A stretch of 64,000 nucleotides of DNA, taken from NCBI RefSeq assembly GCF_050627025.1, contig NZ_CP192472.1; one strand, written 5' to 3'. The translations under genes and the position numbers were made by a program. This document shows positions 56,793-64,000 of this stretch, piece by piece. The notes under the pieces are model-generated. The model saw nothing but the letters and a program-made list of their open reading frames with translations, was not told the origin of the DNA and made no database searches. Each line of letters begins with the position of its first letter. Within the stretch, counting starts at the first letter, position 1. The DNA is from Variovorax paradoxus_P (GTDB lineage: Bacteria > Pseudomonadota > Gammaproteobacteria > Burkholderiales > Burkholderiaceae_C).

Positions 56793-59111
56793 GTGAAAAA
56801 GCATTCCCGCGCCTTGGCGATTGCCATGGCATTTCCTTTTGGTGCGCCCTTGTGGGCGCAAGACGCGCCCGAGCCGCCTGAAAGCGGCGGCAGCGCGCGC
56901 ACACTCAGCACCGTCACGGTGAGTGACGGCCGCCCAACCTCGCTGCCGACGCAGATCCCCACCACCATTGAGGGCGTGACGGGCGAGCAGATTTCCGAAA
57001 CGGTCAATGCGACCGACAGCGAGGACGCGCTCAAATACTTGCCCAGCCTCGTGGTGCGCAAGCGCTACATCGGCGATTTCAACCATGCGGTGCTGGCCAC
57101 CCGTGCCTCGGGCACGGGCAACAGCGCACGCTCGCTGGTGTACGCCGACGGCATCATGCTGTCGAACCCGCTAGGCAACGGCGCCACCTACGCGCCGCGC
57201 TGGGGCATGGTGTCGCCGGAAGAAATCGAGCGGGTCGACGTGCTGTACGGGCCGTTCTCGGCAGCCTACCAGGGCAACTCGGTCGGCGCCGTGGTCGACT
57301 ATGTGACCCGCATGCCGACCAGGCTTGAAGCGCACGTCAAGCTCAGCGGCTTTGCCTCCAATTTCGACCTGTACAACAGCCACTCGTCGCCCGCGGGCCA
57401 GCAGCTCGATTTGTCGCTTGGGAGCCGCAGTGGCAGCTGGTCGTGGTGGCTCAGCGCCTCGCGCACCCACAGCAAGGGGCAGGCGCTGGTGTTCGGCAAC
57501 CGGCTGGTGAGCGCCGGCACGGTAGGCAATGCGGGCACGCCGGTGACCGGCGCGGTGCCGGGCCTGAACCCATCGAACCAGCCATGGTGGCTGGTCGGCG
57601 GCTCGACCATCTACGACACCACGCAAGAGCAGGCCAAGCTGAAGGTGGCTTACGACTTTTCGCCCACCTTGCGCGCAACGTACACCCTTGGCGCGTGGAA
57701 CAACACCACGCACGGCAGCGTCGACACCTATCTGCGCGATTCGCTCGGGCGGCCTGTGTATTCGGGGCGCGTGAACATCGCGGGGCGCGCCTACAACCTC
57801 GATTCGCCGAGCGCCGCCCTGGCGCCGACCGAGACCGCGCTCACGCACTACATGCATGGCCTTTCGGTGAAGAGCCACACCGGCGGCGTGTTCGACTGGG
57901 AGGTAGCAGCAAGCCTGTTCGACTATTCGAGCGACACCTCGCGCACGCCCACCCCCCCATTGCCGGGCGCAGTCAACGGCGGGCCGGGGCGAACCACCGA
58001 CATGGGCGGCTCCGGCTGGCACACCTTCAAGGCCGCGGGCACCTGGCGGCCCACCGGCTCCGCCGAAGGCGTGGGCGCCCACGTGGTCGACTTCGGCTTT
58101 CAGCAGGACACGGCGCGGCTGCGCACCAGCGTCGGCAACACGCTCGACTGGATTGGCGGGCCGGTGGTGGCGCCGTTTTCCGCCTTCAATGGCAACACGC
58201 GATTGCAGTCGCTGTATGTGCAGGACACCTGGCGCTTTGCCGAGAAGTGGAAGGCCACGTTCGGCCTTCGCCGCGAGCGATGGGAGGCCTACGGCGGCCA
58301 GCTAGGCAATGCGACGAGGCTGCTCGACTTTGCACCGCGCAAGAACAGCTACGACTCGCCCAAGGCGGCCATCGCCTGGCAAGCTACGCCCGATTGGCTG
58401 TTCAAAGCGTCGACCGGCCGCGCGATACGCATGCCGACAGTAAGCGAGCTCTACCAAGGGTCGATCGAAGGCAACCGCATCGTCAATACCAACCCGAACC
58501 TGCGGCCGGAGCGCTCCTGGACCACCGAGCTCAGCGCCGAGCGCGACCTGAAAGGCTGGGGAGTCGACGGCGTGCTGCGTACCACGTTGTTCGTCGAGAA
58601 CACGAAAGACGCGCTGTACAGCCAGGCGCTCACCAACCTGGTGAGCACGGTGCAGAACGTCGATGCGATTCGCACGCGCGGCCTGGAGGTGGCGCTGAAT
58701 GCCGTGGACGTGGGCATCAAGGGGCTGGACCTGGGCGGCAGCCTTACGCTGACCCGCTCGAAGATCGCCGCCAACAAGGGCTTTCCGGCCAGCGTGGGCC
58801 GCGAACAGCCGCGCGTGCCCAAGGTGCGCGCCACACTGCTTGCAACCTACCGGCCCGACGCGAGATGGAGCTACACGGTCGGCGCACGATACAGCGGCAA
58901 GCAGTACGGCACGCTCGACAACAGCGATCCGAACGGCGCGGCGTACATGGGCTTTTCGAAGTTCTTCGTGGTCGACGCGCGCGTTCGCTACCGCATCGAC
59001 CGGCAATGGAGCGCCGCCGTGGGCATAGACAACCTGAACAACAACAAGTACTGGGCCTTCCACCCGTATCCGCAACGCACCTTCGTGGCCGAACTCAAGT
59101 TCGACCTCTGA
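56793..59111 (+). CDS. TonB-dependent outer-membrane receptor (putative copper)
   Basis: A 772-residue TonB-dependent receptor. Signal peptide ends near APLWAQDAP, then a TonB box-like STVTVSDG. The plug domain covers about 45-170 (ATDSEDALKYLPSLVVRKR, EIERVDVLYGPFSAAYQGNSVGAVVDYVTRMP). A 22-strand barrel follows (RFAEKWKATFGLRRERWE, APRKNSYDSPKAAIAWQ, RPERSWTTELSAERDL), ending in the canonical FVAELKFDL with terminal aromatic/hydrophobic residues. The start is a GTG at 56793. Between a DUF2946 gene and a YcnI/PCuAC fusion it most likely takes up copper. The substrate is inferred from context only. Confidence 0.9.
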   Translation: MKKHSRALAIAMAFPFGAPLWAQDAPEPPESGGSARTLSTVTVSDGRPTSLPTQIPTTIEGVTGEQISETVNATDSEDALKYLPSLVVRKRYIGDFNHAVLATRASGTGNSARSLVYADGIMLSNPLGNGATYAPRWGMVSPEEIERVDVLYGPFSAAYQGNSVGAVVDYVTRMPTRLEAHVKLSGFASNFDLYNSHSSPAGQQLDLSLGSRSGSWSWWLSASRTHSKGQALVFGNRLVSAGTVGNAGTPVTGAVPGLNPSNQPWWLVGGSTIYDTTQEQAKLKVAYDFSPTLRATYTLGAWNNTTHGSVDTYLRDSLGRPVYSGRVNIAGRAYNLDSPSAALAPTETALTHYMHGLSVKSHTGGVFDWEVAASLFDYSSDTSRTPTPPLPGAVNGGPGRTTDMGGSGWHTFKAAGTWRPTGSAEGVGAHVVDFGFQQDTARLRTSVGNTLDWIGGPVVAPFSAFNGNTRLQSLYVQDTWRFAEKWKATFGLRRERWEAYGGQLGNATRLLDFAPRKNSYDSPKAAIAWQATPDWLFKASTGRAIRMPTVSELYQGSIEGNRIVNTNPNLRPERSWTTELSAERDLKGWGVDGVLRTTLFVENTKDALYSQALTNLVSTVQNVDAIRTRGLEVALNAVDVGIKGLDLGGSLTLTRSKIAANKGFPASVGREQPRVPKVRATLLATYRPDARWSYTVGARYSGKQYGTLDNSDPNGAAYMGFSKFFVVDARVRYRIDRQWSAAVGIDNLNNNKYWAFHPYPQRTFVAELKFDL

Positions 59112-59145
59112 TTTTTTCGTCCGCTTTTTTCAAGGAGTTCCATCA

Positions 59146-60054
59146 ATGAACCATCCGCGCATCAACCTCAAGACTGTTGCCGCATACGCCATGCTGGCAA
59201 GTGCGTCCACCGCCTTTGCCCACGTCACCCTGCCGCGGGGCGGGGTGACCGTGGGCAGCGACTACAACGCCGCTTTCCGCGTGGGCCATGCCTGCGAGGG
59301 CGCCAAGGCCACCACCGGCCTGGCCGTTCGCCTGCCGAAGGGTTTTGTTCTGAGCGACGCCCAGGCACGCAAGGGCTGGAAGCTCGACGTGCAGAAAAAC
59401 GCCGGCGACGGCGAAGTGCGCTGGACCGCCGAGAGCGCGCAAACCGCACTGCCCGCCAGCGAACGCGCCGAGTTCGTGCTGCGCGGCAAAGTGCCCGGCA
59501 CGCCCGGTGCGCTGTGGTTCAAGGTGCTGCAGACCTGCGATGTCGGCAGCGTCGACTGGGCGGAAGTGCCGGCATCGGGCAACTCGACAGCGGGCCTCAA
59601 GACGCCCGCCGCCAAGCTCGATGTGGTGGCGCAGGGCGTGGCCACGGTGGACGTGCGCGACGGCTGGGTGCGCCAGTCGGTGCCGGGGCAGAGCGGCACG
59701 GGTGCTTTCATGAAGCTCACCGCGCCCATGGGCGCCAAGCTGGTCGGCATCTCGACGCCGGCGGCCGGTGTGGCCGAGGTGCACGAGATGAAGATGGAAG
59801 GCGACACCATGAAGATGCGCGAGCTGCCGGGTGGGTTGGATCTTCCAGTGGGCCAGACGGTGGAACTCAAGCCGGGCGGCTATCACGTGATGATGATGGA
59901 CCTGAAGCAGGCACTGGCCAAGGGAGCGACGGTGCCAATGACGCTCCGCTTCGAGGACGCCAAGGGCCAGAAGACGTCGCTCGAGGTCAAGCTGCAGGTG
60001 GGCGCACCGGAAGGCGCCGATGCGGCCGCGCCGGCTCACCAGCACAAGCACTGA
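59146..60054 (+). CDS. YcnI (DUF1775) - PCu(A)C copper chaperone fusion, exported
   Basis: A 302-residue periplasmic protein. Signal peptide is cleaved before HVTLPRGGV, leaving an N-terminal His, as in YcnI copper-binding proteins. The YcnI/DUF1775 domain covers about residues 26-165 (GHACEGAKATTGLAVRLPKGF, WFKVLQTCDVGSVDWAEVP). The second domain, about 175-290, is PCu(A)C-like: GWVRQSVPGQSGTGAFMKLT, EVHEMKMEGDTMKMRELPGG, VELKPGGYHVMMMDL. The H-M-M spacing with a second H-x-M matches copper(I) sites. The last residues HQHKH add His. Normally two separate proteins. It follows the TonB receptor gene in a probable copper operon. Confidence 0.9.
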   Translation: MNHPRINLKTVAAYAMLASASTAFAHVTLPRGGVTVGSDYNAAFRVGHACEGAKATTGLAVRLPKGFVLSDAQARKGWKLDVQKNAGDGEVRWTAESAQTALPASERAEFVLRGKVPGTPGALWFKVLQTCDVGSVDWAEVPASGNSTAGLKTPAAKLDVVAQGVATVDVRDGWVRQSVPGQSGTGAFMKLTAPMGAKLVGISTPAAGVAEVHEMKMEGDTMKMRELPGGLDLPVGQTVELKPGGYHVMMMDLKQALAKGATVPMTLRFEDAKGQKTSLEVKLQVGAPEGADAAAPAHQHKH

Positions 60055-60062
60055 TCTGCCGG

Positions 60063-61796
60063 CTACAGCAACTGGTCGGGCGCCAGGGGGCCGAACAGCC
60101 TGAGCAGCAGGCGCAGGGTCCTGCTGGCGTCGGGTTCGGTGGCTGTGTCTTTCAGGCCGCTGCCTTCGGGGGCGCGCCAGAGCAGCGAACCATCGTTCAG
60201 CTCGACGCGCCATGAGCCTTCGCGCATGCCGCGCTCGATTTGCTCGGAGGCAGCGCGGGAGAGCTCGGCGCTTCGTACCAGCAGCGCAATTTCGGTGTTC
60301 TGCAATTGCGAGCGCAAGTCGAGATTCATCGATCCGACCACCAGCAACCTGCCGTCCATCACCAGCACCTTCGAGTGCAGCATGGCCCGCGATTCGCCGA
60401 GATTGCCGCTGCCGGACGAGCCGAATGCGCTGCTCACGCCAGCCTGCTCGCTGCGCAGTTCGTAGAGCTCGACACCGAGCTTGAGCAGGTCTTCCCGATG
60501 CCGGGCATAGCCCACGTGCGCCACCGGTGCGTCGTTGGAAGCCAGGGAGTTGGTGAGCACCCTGATCCGAACCCCGCGCCCACGGGCGGCCGCGAAGGCT
60601 TGCTTCATGTCGGGACCGGGCACGAAATAGGGCGAGATGATGAGCAGGTCGCTGCGGGCCTGCCCGATCAGCTGCAGCAAGCCTTCGACCACCGTCTCGC
60701 TGCCCGCGGCAAGGTCGGAACTGGCCTGGAGCGATGCCGCTCGCCGAGACGAGCCGGCCGCGTCTCCGGGGTGGCTTACCACCAGGCCGGGCGACTTTGT
60801 CTGCTCGGGTCCTTTGTCGGCCGGGATCTTTCCGGGCTCGTCGGCGAGCATGACCGCAGGGGCCCAGACGAATCGGGCGGTCTTCAGGTCAAGCGGCTTT
60901 TCGTCCCACGCGCGGGCGAGTTGTGCGGAGGTGGGGGCGGCGCCCGGCTTCGGTTCGCCGTTGGCTGGTGCCGGCGGTGCATTTTGTGCACGGGTCGATT
61001 CGTCGGCCAACTCGCGGTCGGCCTGCTCCGCGCGCTCTCGGATGGCTTTCAGCTCTTCGCGCTTGACCAGCGATTGCACGGGGTAGGCACGCTCGTTGTT
61101 CCAATAACTGTCGAAGCTGCGCGACAGGTCCTGCACGATCGGCCCGGCAGCCAGGATGTCGACATCGATGAAATTGCCCTTCAGTGCGTTGCCGAAATAG
61201 GCGTCGCCCAAGTTGCGCCCGCCGGTGACGCCGAGCACGTTGTCCGCAATAAAAAGCTTGTTGTGCATCCGTTGCTGGATGCGTGAGGCATCGCCGACGG
61301 AATTGAGCATGCGCGCGAACGAAGAGCGGCGCGCGCCCGCAAGCGGGTTGAACAGCCGCATTTCGATGTTGGGCACGAACGCCATTCCCAGCACCAGCGC
61401 ATCCCTGCCGGTGCTGTGGAGGTCGTCGAGCAGGATTCGCACCCTAACGCCGCGCTGGGCTGCCGACCGGATGCTGCGCAGCAACCGGCCGGTGCTGGCG
61501 TCCGCGTGGATGGCGTAGTACTGCAAGTCGAGCGTTTTCTGAGCCCCCTCGATCAAGGCGAGCCGGCTGCCGTAGGCGGCGGGGGCGCCGCCGAGCAGCA
61601 GAAAACCCGATTCGAAGCGTGCCGCGTCGGCTTTTCGCCGCTGCTGGACCAAGGCTTCCAGGGGTGTGCCGGTTGGGGGAGGGATTGCGGTCGAAACCGG
61701 ACGGTCGACGTTCTCGGGCAGTTGCGCGCAGGCGCCTTGCAGCAAGATGGCCAGGAGTACGAGAGACCGGCCCACGAACGCGGAAATGGAAGACAT
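60063..61796 (-). CDS. Phospholipase D/cardiolipin synthase-like lipoprotein
   Basis: A 577-residue lipoprotein (lipobox LQGAC, Cys near 23) with two HKD motifs: MHNKLFIADNVLGVTGGRNLGD near residue 190 and LHSKVLVMDGRLLVVGSMNLDLRS near 470. These form one phosphodiesterase/phosphatidyltransferase active site. A 100-residue Ala/Pro/Glu-rich insert lies between (about 255-360). Resembles ClsC/YmdC-type phospholipase D proteins. The lipidation site and insert suggest a periplasmic envelope enzyme rather than the membrane-spanning ClsA. It is convergent with the YcnI fusion gene, 8 bases apart. Confidence 0.88.
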   Translation of the reverse strand: MSSISAFVGRSLVLLAILLQGACAQLPENVDRPVSTAIPPPTGTPLEALVQQRRKADAARFESGFLLLGGAPAAYGSRLALIEGAQKTLDLQYYAIHADASTGRLLRSIRSAAQRGVRVRILLDDLHSTGRDALVLGMAFVPNIEMRLFNPLAGARRSSFARMLNSVGDASRIQQRMHNKLFIADNVLGVTGGRNLGDAYFGNALKGNFIDVDILAAGPIVQDLSRSFDSYWNNERAYPVQSLVKREELKAIRERAEQADRELADESTRAQNAPPAPANGEPKPGAAPTSAQLARAWDEKPLDLKTARFVWAPAVMLADEPGKIPADKGPEQTKSPGLVVSHPGDAAGSSRRAASLQASSDLAAGSETVVEGLLQLIGQARSDLLIISPYFVPGPDMKQAFAAARGRGVRIRVLTNSLASNDAPVAHVGYARHREDLLKLGVELYELRSEQAGVSSAFGSSGSGNLGESRAMLHSKVLVMDGRLLVVGSMNLDLRSQLQNTEIALLVRSAELSRAASEQIERGMREGSWRVELNDGSLLWRAPEGSGLKDTATEPDASRTLRLLLRLFGPLAPDQLL

Positions 61797-61889
61797 GCGG
61801 CTTTCCAGGAATTTGGAAGCCGCATGTATAGCCTAGTCGGCGCTGTCCGCGCGTGGGACGGCGGGACAGTTTTTTGGAGAACTAACGCA

Positions 61890-63791
61890 CTAACGACCGG
61901 CGGAGAGTTCTTCCTGGCGCTCCAGGGCGGCGAGCAATTCGTCGTCGATCTGGGCGTGGCGCTGGCTCAGTTCGGCGGCCCGCGAGGCGTCGGTGGCGTA
62001 AATCGCTCCGCCGTCGAGTTCGAGCATTTCGCTGATGCGCTTTTGTTCGGCTTCGAGCGCTTCGATCACGGCGGGGAGGGCATCGAGTTCGCGCTGCTCC
62101 TTGTAGCTGAGCTTCTTGCGCGCGGCCGTCGGGCGGACAGTGGCAGGTTCGGCGGGCGCTGGGGCTGGCATTGCCGCTGGCGCCGGAGGGTTGGCGGCTT
62201 GCCGTTGCTCGGCAATCTCGCGGGCGCGCTTCGATTGGATCAACCAGTCTTGCACGCTGCCTTCGTATTCGCGCCAGCGGCCGTCGCCTTCGAACGCGAT
62301 GGTGCTGGTCACCACGTTGTCCAGGAAGGTGCGGTCATGGCTGACCAGGAAGACGGTTCCGTCGTAGTCCTGTAGCAGGCCTTCGAGCAGTTCGAGCGTG
62401 TCGATGTCCAGGTCGTTGGTCGGTTCGTCGAGCACCAGCACGTTGGCCGGGCGAGCGAAGAGGCGTGCCAGCAGCAGCCGGTTGCGCTCGCCGCCGCTGA
62501 GCGAGCGAACCGGGGAGTTCGCGCGTGCAGGGGAGAAGAGAAAGTCGGAAAGGTAGCTTTTGACGTGCTTGCGCTGGTTGCCGATTTCGATCCACTCGCT
62601 GCCGGGACTGATGAAGTCTTCCAGCGTGGCGTCGAGGTCGAGCTTGTCGCGCATCTGGTCGAAGTACGCCACCTGCAGGTTGGTGCCGCGGCGGATCTTG
62701 CCGCTATCGGGCTCGAGTTCGCCGAGGATGAGCTTGAGCAGCGTGGTCTTGCCCGCACCGTTGGGACCGAGCAGGCCGACTTTGTCGCCGCGCAGGATGG
62801 TGCCGGTAAAGTTGCGGATCACCGTCTTTTCGCCGAAGGCCTTGGTTGCTTCGGTGAGTTCGGCCACGATCTTGCCGCTTGATTGGCCGGATGCCACGTC
62901 CATGTTGACGCTGCCCTGGACTTCCCGGCGCGCGGCGCGGCTTGCCCGCAGGGCTTCGAGCCGGCTGATGCGGCTTTGGCTGCGGGTGCGGCGGGCTTCG
63001 ACACCCTTGCGGATCCAGATCTCTTCCTGCGCGAGCAGCTTGTCGGCCTTGGCGCTGATGATGGCTTCCTGGGCGAGTTGCTCCTCCTTCTGCAGGAGGT
63101 ATTGCTCGAAATTGCCGGGGTAAGAACCGAGTTTGCCCCGGTCCAGCTCCACGATGCGGGTTGCGACACGGTTCAGGAAGCTGCGGTCGTGCGTCACCGT
63201 GACAACGCTTCCCTTGAAGTCGATCAGCAGTTGCTCGAGCCATTCGATGGAGTCCAGATCCAGATGGTTGGTGGGCTCATCTAATAGAAGGACGTCTGGC
63301 GCGGCTACCAGGGCCTGTGCCAAGGCGACACGCTTGCGGGTACCGCCGGAAAGGGAGCCGACGCGGGCGTTGCGGTCCAAATGGAGCCGATGCAACGTTT
63401 CTTCTACGCGCTGCTCCCAGTTCCAGGCGTCGAACGCTTCAATCTGCGACTGAAGAGCGTCCAGATCCAGGCCATCCGCACCAGAGAGATAGAGATCCCG
63501 TATGGCAATGACCGGCCCGAGACCTTGGCTGGCTGCGGTGAATACATCCGCATCCATATCCAGTTGGGGCTCCTGGGCGACGTATGCAACACGGAGGTTC
63601 TGCTGCATCTGCAAGGTGCCGTCGTCGGTCTTTTCCAGGCCGCCCAATATCTTCAGCAACGAGGACTTGCCTGCACCGTTGCGGCCGATGAGGCCAATGC
63701 GTTCGGATTCGAGAAGAGAAAAGTCCGCATGATCGAGCAGCGGGACGTGACCGAACGCCAACTGGGCGTCGAGGAGTGTGATGAGTGCCAT
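61890..63791 (-). CDS. uup: ABC-F family ATPase Uup
   Basis: A 633-residue soluble twin-ATPase protein. Domain 1 has Walker A GRNGAGKSSLLKIL, signature LSGGTRKRVALAQAL and Walker B LLLDEPTNHLDLDSIEWLE. A linker (about 245-315) follows with KADKLLAQEEIWIRKGVEARRTRSQSRISRLE-like charged text. Domain 2 has GPNGAGKTTLLKL, LSGGERNRLLLARL and LVLDEPTNDLDIDTLELLE. The C-terminal 80 residues are a coiled coil (YKEQRELDALPAVIEALEAEQKRISEML), which in Uup binds DNA. ABC-F proteins act on ribosomes; Uup also lowers transposon excision. The ATG at 63791 is used. A long palindrome lies just upstream at 63818. Confidence 0.95.
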   Translation of the reverse strand: MALITLLDAQLAFGHVPLLDHADFSLLESERIGLIGRNGAGKSSLLKILGGLEKTDDGTLQMQQNLRVAYVAQEPQLDMDADVFTAASQGLGPVIAIRDLYLSGADGLDLDALQSQIEAFDAWNWEQRVEETLHRLHLDRNARVGSLSGGTRKRVALAQALVAAPDVLLLDEPTNHLDLDSIEWLEQLLIDFKGSVVTVTHDRSFLNRVATRIVELDRGKLGSYPGNFEQYLLQKEEQLAQEAIISAKADKLLAQEEIWIRKGVEARRTRSQSRISRLEALRASRAARREVQGSVNMDVASGQSSGKIVAELTEATKAFGEKTVIRNFTGTILRGDKVGLLGPNGAGKTTLLKLILGELEPDSGKIRRGTNLQVAYFDQMRDKLDLDATLEDFISPGSEWIEIGNQRKHVKSYLSDFLFSPARANSPVRSLSGGERNRLLLARLFARPANVLVLDEPTNDLDIDTLELLEGLLQDYDGTVFLVSHDRTFLDNVVTSTIAFEGDGRWREYEGSVQDWLIQSKRAREIAEQRQAANPPAPAAMPAPAPAEPATVRPTAARKKLSYKEQRELDALPAVIEALEAEQKRISEMLELDGGAIYATDASRAAELSQRHAQIDDELLAALERQEELSAGR

Positions 63792-63817
63792 GTGGCACGG
63801 ATTATCGGAGGTGCCCC

Positions 63818-63860
63818 CGCTTCTTACTGGGCAGCGCGAAGCGCTGTCCAGTAAGAAGCG
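63818..63860. repeat. Near-perfect 20-bp hairpin upstream of uup
   Basis: Arms of 20 bases (CGCTTCTTACTGGGCAGCGC and GCGCTGTCCAGTAAGAAGCG) pair with a single G/T wobble around a three-base loop GAA. There is no T-run after it, so it is not a classic terminator. It lies 27 bases upstream of the uup ATG on the opposite side of a - strand gene, so it falls in the uup leader or promoter. Confidence 0.85.
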
Positions 63861-63889
63861 GCTCCGGCGCTGATTTTGTTCACGAAGCC

Positions 63890-63917
63890 TTGCAGCACCA
63901 CGGATTTGGCATATACT
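63890..63917 (+). promoter_or_regulatory. Candidate sigma-70 promoter
   Basis: TTGCAG at 63890-63895 and TATACT at 63912-63917 are separated by 16 bases and match the -35 and -10 consensus well. It points to the right, towards the possible gene at 63986. The following leader has a small hairpin CACCCTGAAAGGGTG at about 63959-63973. Confidence 0.55.
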
Positions 63918-63985
63918 CGTGGGCTCGGCAGACAACGCTGCAAAGCGCTTCTAGCGGTCACCCTGAAAGGGTGGAATGCAAGAAG

Positions 63986-64000
63986 ATGAAAGTCGAAAAA
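63986..64000 (+). CDS. Possible 5' end of a gene running out of the window
   Basis: ATG AAA GTC GAA AAA (MKVEK) begins 15 bases before the window end, about 70 bases after the promoter candidate. An alternative ATG at 63976 in another frame is also open (MQEDESRK). The length is too short to decide between them or to identify the product. Confidence 0.3.

Noticed and set aside
1..64000. Insertion sequences, rRNA operons, tRNA genes or prophage
   Set aside because: No transposase, integrase, phage structural gene, rRNA or convincing tRNA was recognised on either strand.

Overview
The window is high-GC, densely coded bacterial chromosome with short intergenic gaps. Gene content points to a betaproteobacterium of the order Burkholderiales, most likely family Comamonadaceae and Variovorax-like. 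The pointers are the DUF3567, DUF2242, DUF3108 and DUF2846 family proteins, Bug-type solute receptors, an Lrp-putA pair, phasins and Comamonadaceae-style intergenic palindromes. The genus is inferred from gene content, not from a search.

Layout. 1-7000: an rsmI / yraN / SIS-domain (DiaA-like) / BON lipoprotein (DolP-like) cluster, a beta-hydroxyacid dehydrogenase, the pilT-pilU twitching ATPases and divergent yggS. 7001-13445: an accessory island with locally AT-rich DNA. It holds a VirD4-type coupling protein, an unknown gene, three tandem paralogous small genes (putative immunity) and an 856-residue protein whose C-terminus looks like an XVIPCD type IV secretion signal. Between the small genes are scars of deleted toxin genes. 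No virB genes are present, so the secretion channel must be encoded elsewhere. 13575-23011: proline and arginine/peptide catabolism (Lrp regulator, putA, gdhA, arginase, S9 peptidase), a small P-loop kinase and a DUF2242 lipoprotein. 23200-27681: a lipid/PHA granule cluster (WS/DGAT acyltransferase, two phasin-like proteins, a PhaD-like TetR regulator, an alpha/beta hydrolase). 27697-30918: a self-sufficient CYP102-type P450-reductase fusion. 31222-38282: an acyl-CoA catabolic locus (branched-chain-type binding protein, TetR regulator, acyl-CoA synthetase, single-chain biotin-dependent acyl-CoA carboxylase). 38348-48285: a run of exported proteins and metabolic genes (GDSL esterase, a degenerate trypsin-like protein with a DUF2846 lipoprotein, purU, omega-aminotransferase, ChaN-like lipoprotein, AbrB-type membrane protein, DUF3567, DUF3108). 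48419-53373: FAH-family hydrolase, then a LuxR regulator divergent from a flavin monooxygenase / DUF2783 / Bug receptor operon. 53408-60054: YwqK-like repeat protein, VOC protein, TraB/GumN protein, then a probable copper-handling operon (DUF2946, TonB receptor, YcnI-PCuAC fusion). 60063-63791: a phospholipase D-like lipoprotein and the ABC-F ATPase Uup. The last bases hold a promoter and possibly the start of another gene.

The most interesting part is the 7-13.4 kb island. It reads as a contact-dependent type IV secretion effector/immunity locus whose immunity gene has been duplicated while the extra toxin copies were deleted, leaving visible fragments. All functions are inferred from motifs and context read by eye.
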